This document shows positions 1-9,482 of a stretch of DNA of 64,000 bases, piece after piece. The DNA lies in the NCBI RefSeq assembly GCF_004197395.1, contig NZ_SELS01000004.1, positions 186,001 through 250,000 on the forward strand, in the 5' to 3' direction. Position 1 is the first letter of the stretch, and each line of letters starts with the position of its first letter. The translations under genes were made by a program, and so were the position numbers. The DNA comes from Paraburkholderia sp. UYCP14C. Lineage in GTDB: Bacteria; Pseudomonadota; Gammaproteobacteria; Burkholderiales; Burkholderiaceae. Below the pieces are notes generated by a model. That model searched no databases. It was given only the letters and a program-made list of their open reading frames with translations, and was not told the DNA's origin.

Positions 1-135
1 ATTCGAATTGAGTTCGTCGACGTCGCCGATCGCGGCGATACGCGCGCTGTCCTTGCGCACGCGGCGGCCGTCGCCGAGACCGGTGGTGCCGTCGTCGCCG
101 GTGCGAGTGGCGATCTTGCTGAGGCGATTGCCCAT
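1..135 (-). CDS. ATP:cob(I)alamin adenosyltransferase (PduO type), N-terminal part
   Basis: Only the first 45 codons are in the window; the rest lies beyond base 1. The frame starts [20 protein letters not shown] and continues through [13 protein letters not shown] to a VDELNS segment. This is the signature N-terminus of PduO-type cobalamin adenosyltransferases, where the [11 protein letters not shown] stretch helps bind ATP. The enzyme adds the 5'-deoxyadenosyl group to cob(I)alamin in the cytoplasm. It is transcribed away from the glycolate oxidase genes, so the 230 bp to the right is a divergent promoter region. The family call is confident; the full length cannot be seen. Confidence 0.9.
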   Translation of the reverse strand, partial: MGNRLSKIATRTGDDGTTGLGDGRRVRKDSARIAAIGDVDELNSN

Positions 136-309
136 GATGTCTCCCATCCATTCGGTGGCGATGCGCGCACCACGTTTATCCATATTGCACGCATCGCGAA
201 AGCGCCGCCATTATATGAGCGGAAGCCGGCCCAGCGCCGCCTGGCGGGCGAACGGCGTAAAATGAAACAGCTGCTGCAAACAGGCTGCTACCTAAAGAAA
301 CTTTCATGG

Positions 310-343
310 GACCGGAGTCAGCGCTCGAGCGCCAACTCCGGTC
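310..343. repeat. nested palindrome in the leader of the first FAD oxidase gene
   Basis: Arms GACCGGAGT (310-318) and ACTCCGGTC (335-343) enclose a perfect 12-bp palindrome GCGCTCGAGCGC (321-332). The whole 34 bp is nearly symmetric and ends 23 bp before the chosen start codon at 367. It could be a dimeric regulator's operator or an RNA hairpin close to the ribosome-binding site. No regulator gene for the oxidase cluster is visible in the window. Confidence 0.5.
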
Positions 344-366
344 GACCGCAAAGCATGGAGACACGC

Positions 367-1785
367 GTGAACCATCCCGTACCGCCGGTGCCGCTACGCC
401 GGCCGTTTCCCGCCGAATTGTTGAACCAGCTCAAAGCCGCTTTCGGCGACCGGGTGTCCGTTGCCGAAGCCGTGCGTGCGCACCACGGCCGCGACGAATC
501 GCCATTCGATCCGCAACTGCCCGACGCCGTCGTGTTCGCGCGTACCACCGAAGACGTGCAAACCGCCGTCAAGCTGTGCGGCCAGTACGACGCGCCGATC
601 ATTCCGTACGGCAACGGCTCGTCGCTCGAAGGACATCTGCTTGCCGTGCAAGGCGGCGTGTCGATCGATCTGTCGGAAATGAACCGGGTGTTGTCGATCA
701 ACGCCGAAGACCTGACGGTCACCGTCGAGCCCGGCATCTCCCGCAAGCAACTGAACGAAGCGCTGCGCGACACCGGCCTGTTCTTCCCGATCGACCCGGG
801 CGCGGACGCGAGCATCGGCGGCATGTCGGCGACCCGCGCGTCGGGTACCAACGCCGTGCGCTACGGCACGATGCGCGAGAACGTGCTCGGCCTGACAGTC
901 GTGCTCGCCGATGGCCGCGTGATCAAGACCGGCACGCGTGCGCGCAAATCGTCGGCGGGCTACGACCTCACGCGCCTGTTCGTCGGCTCGGAAGGCACGC
1001 TCGGCGTGATCACCGAAATTACCTTGCGCCTCTATCCGCAGCCGGAGGCGGTGTCGGCCGCGGTGTGCACGTTCCCGTCGATGGGCGATGCGGTGCGTGC
1101 GGTCATCGAGACGATCCAGATCGGCGTGCCGATTGCGCGCGTCGAGTTCGTCGATTCGCTGGCGATCCGCTCGATCAATCGCCATTCGAATCTGACGCTG
1201 CGCGAAGCACCCACCTTGTTCTTCGAATTTCACGGCACCGAGGCCGGCGTCAAGGAACAGGCCGAACTCGTGCAGGAAATCGCCGCACAGAATGCCGGTG
1301 AAGGCTTCGAATGGGCGACCCGCCCCGAAGACCGCAGCCGGCTGTGGAACGCGCGTCACAACGCCTATTTCGCGATGCTGCAACTCAAGCCCGGCTCGCG
1401 CGCGGTGACCACCGACGTCTGCGTGCCGATCTCGCGTCTCGCCGAATGCGTAGTTGAGACTGAGCAGGATCTGTTGGCGTCGCCGCTGCCCTGCCCGATC
1501 GTCGGCCATGTCGGCGACGGCAACTTCCACGTCGCGATCCTGATCGACCCCGACAAGCCGGAAGAACTCGAGGAGGCCGAGCGCCTGAACCATCGCATCG
1601 TGCAGCGCGCGCTGCGCATGGACGGCACCTGCACCGGCGAGCATGGCGTCGGTCTGCACAAGATGGGCTTTCTGCTCGAGGAGCACGGCGACGTCGCGGT
1701 CGACACGATGCGCTCGATCAAGCACGCGCTCGATCCGCGCAATCTGATGAACCCGGGCAAGATTTTCGCGTGGGCGGCGGCTTGA
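367..1785 (+). CDS. FAD-linked oxidase, D-lactate dehydrogenase / glycolate oxidase GlcD family
   Basis: This 472-residue flavoprotein has a PCMH-type FAD-binding half (about residues 50-230, with PYGNGSSLEGH and the DPGADASIGGM segment) and a FAD-oxidase C-terminal half with GHVGDGNFH and GEHGVG, the metal/flavin-site motifs of the D-lactate dehydrogenase (cytochrome) group. It should oxidise a D-2-hydroxy acid, probably D-lactate, and pass electrons to the respiratory chain. I chose GTG at 367 because GGAG at 357-360 lies 6 nt upstream; an ATG at 355 and another at 262 are in frame but less well placed. It precedes true glcD, glcE and glcF. It is less similar to E. coli GlcD than the next gene, so substrate is inferred. 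Confidence 0.85.
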   Translation: MNHPVPPVPLRRPFPAELLNQLKAAFGDRVSVAEAVRAHHGRDESPFDPQLPDAVVFARTTEDVQTAVKLCGQYDAPIIPYGNGSSLEGHLLAVQGGVSIDLSEMNRVLSINAEDLTVTVEPGISRKQLNEALRDTGLFFPIDPGADASIGGMSATRASGTNAVRYGTMRENVLGLTVVLADGRVIKTGTRARKSSAGYDLTRLFVGSEGTLGVITEITLRLYPQPEAVSAAVCTFPSMGDAVRAVIETIQIGVPIARVEFVDSLAIRSINRHSNLTLREAPTLFFEFHGTEAGVKEQAELVQEIAAQNAGEGFEWATRPEDRSRLWNARHNAYFAMLQLKPGSRAVTTDVCVPISRLAECVVETEQDLLASPLPCPIVGHVGDGNFHVAILIDPDKPEELEEAERLNHRIVQRALRMDGTCTGEHGVGLHKMGFLLEEHGDVAVDTMRSIKHALDPRNLMNPGKIFAWAAA

Positions 1786-1940
1786 TCGAGGCTGCAAAGC
1801 TGGCCGCGGCGAGCCGCCGAAACGTCCAACGGCAACCGCGCCAGCCTGATGAATACGCAAGTGACGCGAAGCAGGCCGCACGACACCGTCGGCTCGAACC
1901 GCGAAGCCGGACCGGCGCAAGCCACGAGGAGACAACTCAC

Positions 1941-3434
1941 ATGAACGCACCCGCTGAACTGTCGGCCGAAGTCCTCGCGCAGCGTCAGCGCGAAGTCGTG
2001 CAGGCGCTGATGGCCGTATTGCCGACCCACTGTCTGCTGTATCGCGAGGAAGATACCGTCGCGTACGAATGCGACGGCCTCGCCGCGTACCGGCGTCTGC
2101 CGCTCGCCGTGGCGTTGCCGGAAACCGAATCGCAGGTGCAGCGCATCGTGCAGATCTGCCATCGCCTCGAAGTGCCCATCGTGCCGCGCGGCGCGGGCAC
2201 CGGGCTGTCCGGCGGCGCAATGCCGATCCGGCACGGCGTGGTGGTGTCGCTCGCGCGCTTTCGCAAGATCGTCGAGGTCGACTCGTATGCGCGTATCGCG
2301 ACCGTGCAACCGGGCGTGCGCAATCTGGCGATCTCTGAAGCCGCGGCACCGTATGGCCTCTACTATGCGCCGGACCCGTCGTCGCAAATTGCCTGCACGA
2401 TCGGCGGCAACGTGTCCGAGAACTCGGGCGGCGTGCATTGCCTGAAGTACGGCCTGACCGTGCATAACGTGCTGCGCGTGCGCGCGGTCACGATGGAAGG
2501 CGAGATCGTCGAATTCGGCTCGCTCGCACCTGACTCGCCGGGGCTCGATCTGCTCGCGGTGCTGATCGGCAGCGAGGGCATGTTCGCGATCGTCACCGAA
2601 GTCACCGTCAAGCTGATCCCGAAGCCCCAAATGGCGCAGGTCGTCATGGCCAGCTTCGACGACGTCGTCAAAGGCGGCGACGCCGTGGCGGGCATCATCG
2701 CGGCGGGCATCATCCCGGCCGGCCTCGAAATGATGGACAAGCCCGCCACGCGCGCGGTCGAGGAGTTCGTCAACGCAGGCTACGACCTCGACGCGGCGGC
2801 GATCCTGCTGTGCGAATCGGACGGCACGCCCGAGGAAGTCGCGGCCGAGATCGTGCGCATGACCGCGGTGCTGCGCGAGCACGGCGCGACCCGTATCCAG
2901 ATTTCGCGCACAGAAGCCGAGCGCCTGCGCTTCTGGTCCGGGCGCAAGAACGCGTTTCCGGCGGCCGGCCGCATCTCGCCGGACTACTACTGCATGGACG
3001 GCACTGTGCCGCGCCGCAGTATCGGGCCGCTGCTCGCGCGCATCGAGGAAATGGAGAAGACGTACCGGCTGCGCTGCATCAACGTGTTCCATGCCGGCGA
3101 CGGCAACATGCATCCGCTGATCCTGTTCAATGGCAACGACCAGGACGAGTGGCATCGCGCCGAGTTGTTCGGTAGCGACATCCTCGAAGCTTGCGTCGAG
3201 CTGGGCGGCACGGTGACGGGCGAGCATGGCGTCGGCATCGAGAAGATCAATTCGATGTGCGTGCAGTTCTCGCCCGAGGAGCGCGACACGTTCCACGCGG
3301 TCAAGCGAGCATTCGACGCGCCCGGCCTGTTGAACCCCGACAAGGGTATTCCAACGCGGGCGCGCTGTGCCGAATACGGCAAGATGCACGTGCGCGGCGG
3401 GCTGCTGCCTCATCCCGAGCTGCCGCGCTTCTAG
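1941..3434 (+). CDS. glcD: Glycolate oxidase subunit GlcD
   Basis: The 497-residue protein follows E. coli GlcD almost block by block: VPRGAGTGLSGGA in the FAD-binding domain, YYAPDPSSQIACTIGGNV, ENSGGVHCLKYGLTVHN, and at the C-terminal half NVFHAGDGNMHPLILF and GEHGVGIEKI. It is the flavin subunit that oxidises glycolate (and D-lactate) to the 2-oxo acid in complex with GlcE and GlcF. The start ATG has GAGGAG about 10 nt upstream. The frame stays open for 171 bp before it, but that stretch has no family similarity. It is followed 184 bp later by glcE, which has its own promoter-like sequence. Confidence 0.95.
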   Translation: MNAPAELSAEVLAQRQREVVQALMAVLPTHCLLYREEDTVAYECDGLAAYRRLPLAVALPETESQVQRIVQICHRLEVPIVPRGAGTGLSGGAMPIRHGVVVSLARFRKIVEVDSYARIATVQPGVRNLAISEAAAPYGLYYAPDPSSQIACTIGGNVSENSGGVHCLKYGLTVHNVLRVRAVTMEGEIVEFGSLAPDSPGLDLLAVLIGSEGMFAIVTEVTVKLIPKPQMAQVVMASFDDVVKGGDAVAGIIAAGIIPAGLEMMDKPATRAVEEFVNAGYDLDAAAILLCESDGTPEEVAAEIVRMTAVLREHGATRIQISRTEAERLRFWSGRKNAFPAAGRISPDYYCMDGTVPRRSIGPLLARIEEMEKTYRLRCINVFHAGDGNMHPLILFNGNDQDEWHRAELFGSDILEACVELGGTVTGEHGVGIEKINSMCVQFSPEERDTFHAVKRAFDAPGLLNPDKGIPTRARCAEYGKMHVRGGLLPHPELPRF

Positions 3435-3563
3435 CGGCGGGCGTTTGCATCGCGCATCCGCCGTTCGCCGCGTCCGCGCCGATACCGGCGCGGCGTGCGC
3501 GGCATTTTGCGCAGTCCCCTTCAGACCGATGCGCCGCGCCCCGTAGTGCGGGTGCGCTCCGGC

Positions 3564-3591
3564 TTGCCAGCGTGCCGCCGCCCGGTACAAT
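3564..3591 (+). promoter_or_regulatory. sigma70-type promoter for glcEF
   Basis: TTGCCA (3564-3569), a 16-bp spacer and TACAAT (3586-3591) lie 27 bp before the glcE start codon. Both hexamers are close to consensus and sit in the only sizeable gap inside the glc cluster. It implies that glcE and glcF can be transcribed separately from glcD. Predicted by eye only. Confidence 0.55.
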
Positions 3592-3618
3592 CAAACGAAA
3601 CACAACGAGCAGGACACC

Positions 3619-4707
3619 ATGGAAGAGGACGACATCGTCGCCGTATGGTCCGAACGCGTGCGTTCGGCCAGCGCCGAGGGACGCGCGGTGCGCATCCGCG
3701 GCGGCGGCACCAAGGACTGGTATGGCCAGACGCTGGAAGGTGAGATCCTCGACACGCGCGCTTATCGCGGCATCATCGCGTACGATCCGGCCGAGCTCGT
3801 GATCACCGCGCGCGCGGGAACACCGCTGCTGGAAATCGAAGCCGCGCTCGCCGAGCACGACCAGATGCTGCCGTTCGAGCCGCCGCACTTCGGTCCGCAA
3901 GCCACCTTCGGCGGCTGCATCGCCGCGGGCATTTCGGGGCCGCGCCGGCCGGCCGTCGGCGCCGCGCGCGACTTCGTGCTGGGTGCCGTCGTGATGAACG
4001 GCCAGGGCCAGGTGCTGCACTTCGGCGGCCAGGTCGTCAAGAACGTCGCGGGTTACGACGTGTCGCGGCTACTCGCGGGCTCGCTCGGCACGCTCGGGCT
4101 GATCCTCGAGCTGTCGGTCAAAGTGCTGCCGCGGCCGCAGGTCGAAGCCACGCTGAAGTTCGACATGAACGGCACCGACGCGGTCCGCAAGCTCAACGAA
4201 TGGGGCGGCCGGCCGCTGCCGATCACCGCTAGCGCATGGCGCAACGGCACGCTCGCGGTGCGGCTCGGCGGCGCGGAAGCCGCGGTCAAGTCCGCGCGCA
4301 CCGGGCTCGGCGGCGAAGTCGTCGATGCGGTCGAAGCCGAACGCTTCTGGGCCGGCCTGCGCGAACAGACCGATTCGTTTTTCGCGGGCATTCCGCCGAA
4401 GGCCGCGCTGTGGCGTCTCGCGCTGCCGTCGATCACCGAGCCGCTGCAACTGCCCGGCGCGCAACTGATGGAATGGGGCGGCGGCCAGCGCTGGTGGATC
4501 ACCGACACCGACGCGCAAACCGTGCGCATCAGCGCGAAGCAGGCGGGCGGCCACGCCACTATTTTCCGCAGCGGCCACGGCTATGACCGCAGCGCCGGCG
4601 TATTCACCCCGCTGCCCGCGCCGCTGATGAAAATCCATCGCGGCCTCAAACACGCATTCGACCCGGCCCGCATCTTCAACCGCGGCCGTCTCTACTCCGA
4701 CTTCTGA
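3619..4707 (+). CDS. glcE: Glycolate oxidase FAD-binding subunit GlcE
   Basis: This 362-residue protein is the second flavin-binding subunit of glycolate oxidase. The FAD-binding region has IRGGGTKDWYG near the N-terminus, then FGPQATFGGCIAAGISGPRR and GQVVKNVAGYDVSRLLAGS, all typical of GlcE. It is shorter than GlcD because it lacks most of the cap domain. The ATG follows GAGCAGGA. glcF begins 8 bp after its stop, so both are surely co-transcribed. Confidence 0.95.
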   Translation: MEEDDIVAVWSERVRSASAEGRAVRIRGGGTKDWYGQTLEGEILDTRAYRGIIAYDPAELVITARAGTPLLEIEAALAEHDQMLPFEPPHFGPQATFGGCIAAGISGPRRPAVGAARDFVLGAVVMNGQGQVLHFGGQVVKNVAGYDVSRLLAGSLGTLGLILELSVKVLPRPQVEATLKFDMNGTDAVRKLNEWGGRPLPITASAWRNGTLAVRLGGAEAAVKSARTGLGGEVVDAVEAERFWAGLREQTDSFFAGIPPKAALWRLALPSITEPLQLPGAQLMEWGGGQRWWITDTDAQTVRISAKQAGGHATIFRSGHGYDRSAGVFTPLPAPLMKIHRGLKHAFDPARIFNRGRLYSDF

Positions 4708-4715
4708 GCGACGCG

Positions 4716-5942
4716 ATGCAAACCAACCTCGCGGACTTCATTCGCAATACGCCCGATGGCAACGAAGCGGACGCCATCCTGCGCAAATGCGTGCATTGCG
4801 GTTTCTGCACGGCCACCTGCCCGACCTACCAACTGCTCGGCGACGAGCTTGACGGCCCGCGCGGGCGCATCTATCTGATCAAACAGATGGTCGAAGGCGC
4901 GCCGGTCACGCGCAGCACGCAGGTTCACCTCGACCGCTGCCTGACCTGCCGCAATTGCGAGTCGACCTGCCCGTCGGGCGTGCAATACGGGCGCCTCGTC
5001 GAGATCGGCCGCAAGCTCACCGAAGAGAAAGTGACGCGGCCGCTCAATCAGCGGCTGATGCGGCGGCTGCTCGCGAGCGTGCTGCCGAACAGCGCGATCT
5101 TCTCGCCCGCGATGCGCCTCGGTCAGCACGTGCGCGGCCTGCTGCCGAAGAAGCTGCGCGACAAGGTGCCCGCGCGACAACGTCCGCTCGAATGGCCGAG
5201 CGCAAAACACGAACGCAAGGTGCTGATGCTCGCGGGCTGCGTGCAACCGTCGATGATGCCGAACGTCAACATCGCGACCGCGCGCGTGTTCGACGCGCTC
5301 GGCATCGAAACGCTGGTCGCGCCCGAAGCCGGCTGCTGTGGCGCGATTCGCCTGCACCTCGGCTACCACGACGAAGCGCTCGACGACCTGCGCGCGAACA
5401 TCGACGCCTGGTGGCCCTACGTCGAACAAGGGGTTGAAGCGATCGTGATGAACGCGTCAGGCTGTGGCGCGACGGTCAAGGAATACGCGCACCTGCTGCG
5501 CCACGATCCCAACTATGCGGAGAAAGCGCGCCGCATCGTCGAACTGACGCGCGACGTCGCCGAGATCCTGCCCGAGTTCGAAGAACAGCTCGTCGCGATC
5601 ACGCGCCGCCGCTCGGTGCACACGGTCGCGTTTCATCCGCCCTGCACGCTGCAGCATGGCCAGCAGATTCGCGGCAAGGTCGAGCAACTGCTCGGCGCGC
5701 TCGGCGTCGAAGTGCGCCTGCCCGCCGATAGCCATCTGTGCTGCGGCTCGGCCGGCACCTACTCGCTGATGCAGCCGCGCCTGTCGTACGCGCTGCGCGA
5801 TCAGAAGCTCGAGCGTTTGCAGGCGCAGGAGCCGCAGGTGATCGTGTCGGCGAACGTCGGCTGCATCGCGCATCTGCAAAGCGGCACGTCGACGCCGGTC
5901 GCGCACTGGATCGAATTGGTCGAGCACATGCTGTCCGTATAA
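4716..5942 (+). CDS. glcF: Glycolate oxidase iron-sulfur subunit GlcF
   Basis: The 408-residue protein has two ferredoxin-type [4Fe-4S] motifs near the N-terminus, CVHCGFCTATCP and CLTCRNCESTCP. These are followed by two cysteine-rich CCG domains (GCCGAIRLH, SGCGATVKEY; HPPCTLQHGQ, LCCGSAGTY). It relays electrons from the GlcD/GlcE flavins towards the quinone pool at the inner membrane. The TAA stop is embedded in a TATAAT hexamer that seems to serve the next gene. Confidence 0.95.
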   Translation: MQTNLADFIRNTPDGNEADAILRKCVHCGFCTATCPTYQLLGDELDGPRGRIYLIKQMVEGAPVTRSTQVHLDRCLTCRNCESTCPSGVQYGRLVEIGRKLTEEKVTRPLNQRLMRRLLASVLPNSAIFSPAMRLGQHVRGLLPKKLRDKVPARQRPLEWPSAKHERKVLMLAGCVQPSMMPNVNIATARVFDALGIETLVAPEAGCCGAIRLHLGYHDEALDDLRANIDAWWPYVEQGVEAIVMNASGCGATVKEYAHLLRHDPNYAEKARRIVELTRDVAEILPEFEEQLVAITRRRSVHTVAFHPPCTLQHGQQIRGKVEQLLGALGVEVRLPADSHLCCGSAGTYSLMQPRLSYALRDQKLERLQAQEPQVIVSANVGCIAHLQSGTSTPVAHWIELVEHMLSV

Positions 5943-5943
5943 T
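5916..5943 (+). promoter_or_regulatory. promoter for yggS overlapping the end of glcF
   Basis: TTGGTC (5916-5921), a 16-bp spacer and a perfect TATAAT (5938-5943) end 35 bp before the yggS ATG. The -10 box contains the glcF stop codon, so the promoter is built into the coding end. It would let yggS-proC be expressed independently of glycolate metabolism. Confidence 0.5.
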
Positions 5944-5978
5944 CGGAGCATCGTCTTCGCTGAACACCGGTTCGTCCC

Positions 5979-6701
5979 ATGTCCGATCTGCCTCACAGTC
6001 TCGCCGACCATCTGACTCACAATCTCGCCGACGTGCACGAGCGCATCGCCAGGGCCGCGCAAGCGGCCGGCCGCGATGCGCAGTCCGTGATGCTGCTCGC
6101 GGTCTCCAAGACCTTTCCCGCCGATGCGGTGCGCGCCGCTCATGCGGCCGGTCAGCGCGCGTTCGGCGAGAACTACGTGCAGGAAGCGCTCGACAAGATC
6201 CAGACGCTCGCCGATCTGCGTGCATCGCTCGAATGGCATTTCATCGGGCCGCTGCAATCGAACAAGACGCGGCCCGTCGCCGAGCATTTCGACTGGGTGC
6301 ATTCGGTCGATCGGCTGAAGATCGCGCAGCGACTGTCGGAGCAGCGCCCCGACAATCTGCCGCCGCTCAACGTCTGCCTGCAGGTCAACGTCAGCGGCGA
6401 AGCGTCGAAGAGTGGCGTCGCCATCGACGAAGCGGTCGCCATCGCACAACAGATTGCCGCGCTGCCGAAGCTGAAGCTGCGCGGACTGATGTCGATTCCC
6501 GAACCGGCCGGCGATCTCGAAGCACAACGCGCGCCGCATCGGCAGTTGCGCGCGCTGTTCGAGCGCTTGCGTAACGACGGGCTCGAGCTCGATACGCTGT
6601 CGATGGGCATGTCGGCCGATCTCGAAGCGGCCGTGCTCGAAGGCGCGACGATCGTGCGCGTCGGCACCGCGATCTTCGGCGCGCGCGATTACTCGCGCTG
6701 A
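5979..6701 (+). CDS. yggS: YggS/PLPBP family pyridoxal-phosphate homeostasis protein
   Basis: This 240-residue single-domain TIM-barrel PLP-binding protein carries the PLP lysine in LLAVSKTFPADAV near residue 47 and family motifs FGENYVQEAL, LEWHFIGPLQSNK and GMSADLEAAV. It has no known catalytic activity and buffers pyridoxal phosphate. It is followed by proC, an arrangement common in proteobacteria. Length is normal. Confidence 0.93.
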   Translation: MSDLPHSLADHLTHNLADVHERIARAAQAAGRDAQSVMLLAVSKTFPADAVRAAHAAGQRAFGENYVQEALDKIQTLADLRASLEWHFIGPLQSNKTRPVAEHFDWVHSVDRLKIAQRLSEQRPDNLPPLNVCLQVNVSGEASKSGVAIDEAVAIAQQIAALPKLKLRGLMSIPEPAGDLEAQRAPHRQLRALFERLRNDGLELDTLSMGMSADLEAAVLEGATIVRVGTAIFGARDYSR

Positions 6702-6785
6702 GCTTTTCCACGGGCCTCGCGCGAGTCTGGCTGCGCAAAGCCCTCATCGCATTTTCGCATCTCACCTGAACCTATCCGGACCATC

Positions 6786-7601
6786 ATGAAAATTGCGTTT
6801 ATCGGCGGCGGCAATATGGCCGCGGCGTTGATCGGCGGCCTCATCAAGCGGGGCGTCGCGCCCACGGACCTGTACGCGATCGATCCGAACGAAGACGCGC
6901 GCAAGCGCAACGAGCAGCAATTCGGCATCCGCACCGGTGCGGCCGCAGACAGCGCACTCGCCGACTACGACGCGGTCGTGCTCGCGGTGAAGCCGCAGAT
7001 CCTGAAGAGCGTCGCCGAAACGGTGGCGCCGCATCTGCGCGAGTCGCAACTGATCGTCAGCATCGTCGCGGGCATTCGCATCGGCGACATGTCGCGCTGG
7101 CTCGGTGGCCACAGCCGCATCGTGCGCGTGATGCCGAATACGCCGGCCTTGATCGGCATGGGCGTGACGGGTCTCGTCGCCAGCAGCAGCGTCGACGAAG
7201 CGGGCCGCGCGCTCGCGTCGCAGGTGCTCGGCGCGGTCGGCGAAACCGTCTGGTTCGACGACGAAGCGAAGATCGACGCGGTCACCGCGATCTCGGGCAG
7301 CGGGCCGGCCTACGTGTTCTATTTCATCGAAGCGCTGCAGGAAGCCGCACGCCAGCTCGGTATGGACGAAGCGCAGGGGCGCGCACTCGCGGTCGCGACG
7401 TTCACGGGCGCCGCGCAACTCGCGGCCAATTCCGACGAGCCGCTGAACGTGCTGCGCGAGCGCGTGACCTCGAAAGGCGGCACGACCGCGGCGGCGCTCG
7501 CCTCGTTCGAAGCGAGCGGCATCAAGGATGCGATCGTGCGCGGCGCACTGGCCGCCGACGCGCGGGCGCGCGAGATGGGCGACGAGTTCGGCAAGCAGTA
7601 A
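6786..7601 (+). CDS. proC: Pyrroline-5-carboxylate reductase
   Basis: The 271-residue enzyme reduces pyrroline-5-carboxylate to proline with NAD(P)H. The N-terminal Rossmann motif is FIGGGNMAAALIGGL; later come VMPNTPALIGMG and the C-terminal family block TAISGSGPAYVFYFIEAL. The C-terminus has VTSKGGTTAAAL, also diagnostic. It is convergent with ubiA. Confidence 0.96.
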   Translation: MKIAFIGGGNMAAALIGGLIKRGVAPTDLYAIDPNEDARKRNEQQFGIRTGAAADSALADYDAVVLAVKPQILKSVAETVAPHLRESQLIVSIVAGIRIGDMSRWLGGHSRIVRVMPNTPALIGMGVTGLVASSSVDEAGRALASQVLGAVGETVWFDDEAKIDAVTAISGSGPAYVFYFIEALQEAARQLGMDEAQGRALAVATFTGAAQLAANSDEPLNVLRERVTSKGGTTAAALASFEASGIKDAIVRGALAADARAREMGDEFGKQ

Positions 7602-7637
7602 AACGAAGCGGCATCGCAAAGAAGCAGCAGAAACAAA

Positions 7638-7691
7638 CACGCCGTAGCGCGACTGTCCTTTTATCTAATCCGGACGGACGCCTACGGCGTG
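7638..7691. repeat. inverted repeat between convergent proC and ubiA
   Basis: CACGCCGTAG (7638-7647) and CTACGGCGTG (7682-7691) are perfect 10-bp arms 34 nt apart. The site lies between the ends of two convergent genes, where a shared hairpin terminator would be expected. The loop is long and there is no clean T-tract, so the terminator role is tentative. Confidence 0.35.
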
Positions 7692-7734
7692 TAGAAACAG
7701 CAGCGATTCGAAGCCAGCAAAGCGCTGGCGCGAA

Positions 7735-8598
7735 TCAGAACGAAGTGATCAGGTAATGCGCGGCGATCCCCGCGAACAACGCGCCGCCGAGCCAGTTGTT
7801 GTGACGGAACGCGGCAAAGCACGGCATGCGCTCGCGACCACGGATCAGCGTGTAGTGATAGATCGCGCAACCCACCGCGACCGCCCAGCCGAGCCAGTAC
7901 AGCGGACCAAACCCGAGCGTCAGGCCGATGCCGACGTAAATCCCGAGCGTCACCGCATAGCACAGCATGACGGCGGCCACGTCGAAACGGCCGAAGGTCA
8001 GCGCCGACGTGCGGATGCCGATCTTGATGTCGTCGTCGCGATCGACCATCGCGTATTCGGTGTCGTACGCGACGGCCCAGAAGATGTTCGCGACCAGCAT
8101 CACCCACGCGAGCAGCGGCACGTGGTCCTGCACCGCGGCGAACGCCATCGGAATGCCGAAGCCGAACGCGATGCCCAGATACGCCTGCGGAATCGCGAAG
8201 AAGCGCTTCATGAACGGGTACGTGCCGGCGACGAACAGCGCGACCACCGACAACTCCTTGGTCAATGCATTGAGCGGCTGGATCAGCAGGAACGCGATCA
8301 GCGACAGAACCGTAGCCAGCACGACCGCTTCCCACGCATTGATCTTGCCCGACGTGATCGGCCGGTTTTCGGTGCGCTTCACGTGACGGTCGAAATCGCG
8401 GTCCGCGTAGTCGTTGATCGCGCAGCCGGCCGAGCGCATCAGCACCGTGCCGAGCGTGAAGATCACCAGCAATTGCCACGACGGATGACCGCCGGAAGCG
8501 ATCCACAGTGCGTTGAGCGTCGGCCACAGCAGCAGCAGGCTGCCGATCGGCTTGTCCATGCGCACGAGGCGCAGATACAGGGGAAGTCGGGCGAACAT
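7735..8598 (-). CDS. ubiA: 4-hydroxybenzoate octaprenyltransferase
   Basis: This 287-residue integral membrane prenyltransferase attaches the polyprenyl tail to 4-hydroxybenzoate in ubiquinone synthesis. Two Asp-rich substrate/magnesium motifs are present: [19 protein letters not shown] and [16 protein letters not shown]. The protein is otherwise highly hydrophobic with about eight or nine membrane segments. The start is set at ATG 8598 ([11 protein letters not shown]); a GTG nine codons upstream is in frame but not needed. Confidence 0.95.
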   Translation of the reverse strand: MFARLPLYLRLVRMDKPIGSLLLLWPTLNALWIASGGHPSWQLLVIFTLGTVLMRSAGCAINDYADRDFDRHVKRTENRPITSGKINAWEAVVLATVLSLIAFLLIQPLNALTKELSVVALFVAGTYPFMKRFFAIPQAYLGIAFGFGIPMAFAAVQDHVPLLAWVMLVANIFWAVAYDTEYAMVDRDDDIKIGIRTSALTFGRFDVAAVMLCYAVTLGIYVGIGLTLGFGPLYWLGWAVAVGCAIYHYTLIRGRERMPCFAAFRHNNWLGGALFAGIAAHYLITSF

Positions 8599-8724
8599 GG
8601 GACGAATTCGGTGAAGTGCGAACACGGTGCGCCTATTTTACGGGAAGCGCGCGACGGCCCTGGATTCGCGCGATAGCATGTCGACACCCAACGCTCGCGC
8701 ACCTGCGTATCACGCGACGGCAGC

Positions 8725-8757
8725 GCAAAAAACAAAGCCCCCCGCGTAGGGAGGCTT
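8725..8757 (-). terminator. rho-independent terminator of dps
   Basis: On the minus strand AAGCCTCCC, a five-base loop and GGGGGGCTT form a 9-bp stem with one G-U pair (8735-8757), followed by TGTTTTTT. It lies 75 bp after the dps stop and before the ubiA start on the same strand, so it separates the two genes. Confidence 0.75.
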
Positions 8758-8831
8758 GTGCCGTTTCAGCGCGGCGTGGGCGTTACCCGCGCCGACATCA
8801 AACGTGATTCGACCGGCTCAGCCGCTCCAGA

Positions 8832-9329
8832 TCAGGCGAGCATCGAGCGCAGCATCCACGCGGTCTTTTCGTGCGTCTGCATACGTTGCGTGAGCAGGTC
8901 GGCGGTCGGCTCGTCGTTGGCGGCTTCCGTCGACGGGAAAATCGCGCGCGCGGTGCGTACCACGGCTTCCTGACCTTCCACGAGCTGGCGGATCATGTCT
9001 TCCGCGGCCGGTACGCCATCCGCTTCGGGGATCGACGACAACTTCGCGAACTCCTTGTAGCTGCCCGGCGCATGCACGCCCAGCGCGCGGATGCGTTCGG
9101 CGATCGAGTCGACCGCGAGTGCAAGTTCGGTGTACTGCGTTTCGAACATCAGGTGCAGCGTGTTGAACATCGGACCCGTGACGTTCCAGTGAAAGTTGTG
9201 GGTCTTCAGGTACAGCGTGTACGTGTCGGCGAGCAGACGCGACAGCCCTTCGGCGATCTTCTTGCGATCCTTGTCGCTGATGCCGATGTTGACGTGCTGA
9301 ACTGCTGCGGCGGCTTCTTTCTTGGCCAT
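8832..9329 (-). CDS. dps: Dps family DNA-binding ferritin-like protein
   Basis: The 165-residue protein has the Dps ferroxidase signature [20 protein letters not shown] followed by [13 protein letters not shown]. It should assemble into a dodecamer that oxidises and stores iron with hydrogen peroxide and protects DNA. The ATG at 9329 has AAGGAG 5 nt upstream; the frame continues upstream without family similarity. Its position beside a catalase gene and oxyR fits OxyR-linked oxidative-stress control. Confidence 0.95.
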   Translation of the reverse strand: MAKKEAAAAVQHVNIGISDKDRKKIAEGLSRLLADTYTLYLKTHNFHWNVTGPMFNTLHLMFETQYTELALAVDSIAERIRALGVHAPGSYKEFAKLSSIPEADGVPAAEDMIRQLVEGQEAVVRTARAIFPSTEAANDEPTADLLTQRMQTHEKTAWMLRSMLA

Positions 9330-9482
9330 GATGACTCCTTCGAAGAGTGATACGAACCGGTCGACAGATGACGGTCTGCAGAAACAGAGATCAAACGTTC
9401 GACAGTGTAGCGTGAAATGCTGCAACGCTTGCGTGAGACGCGCTTGAAAGCCTTGCTGCGCCGCCATTCCGGCGGCACCGCG

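Noticed and set aside
394-3590. Long minus-strand frames of 651 and 741 codons opposite the two glcD-like genes
   Set aside because: Same GC-driven shadow effect; Arg- and His-rich low-complexity translation and no ribosome sites.
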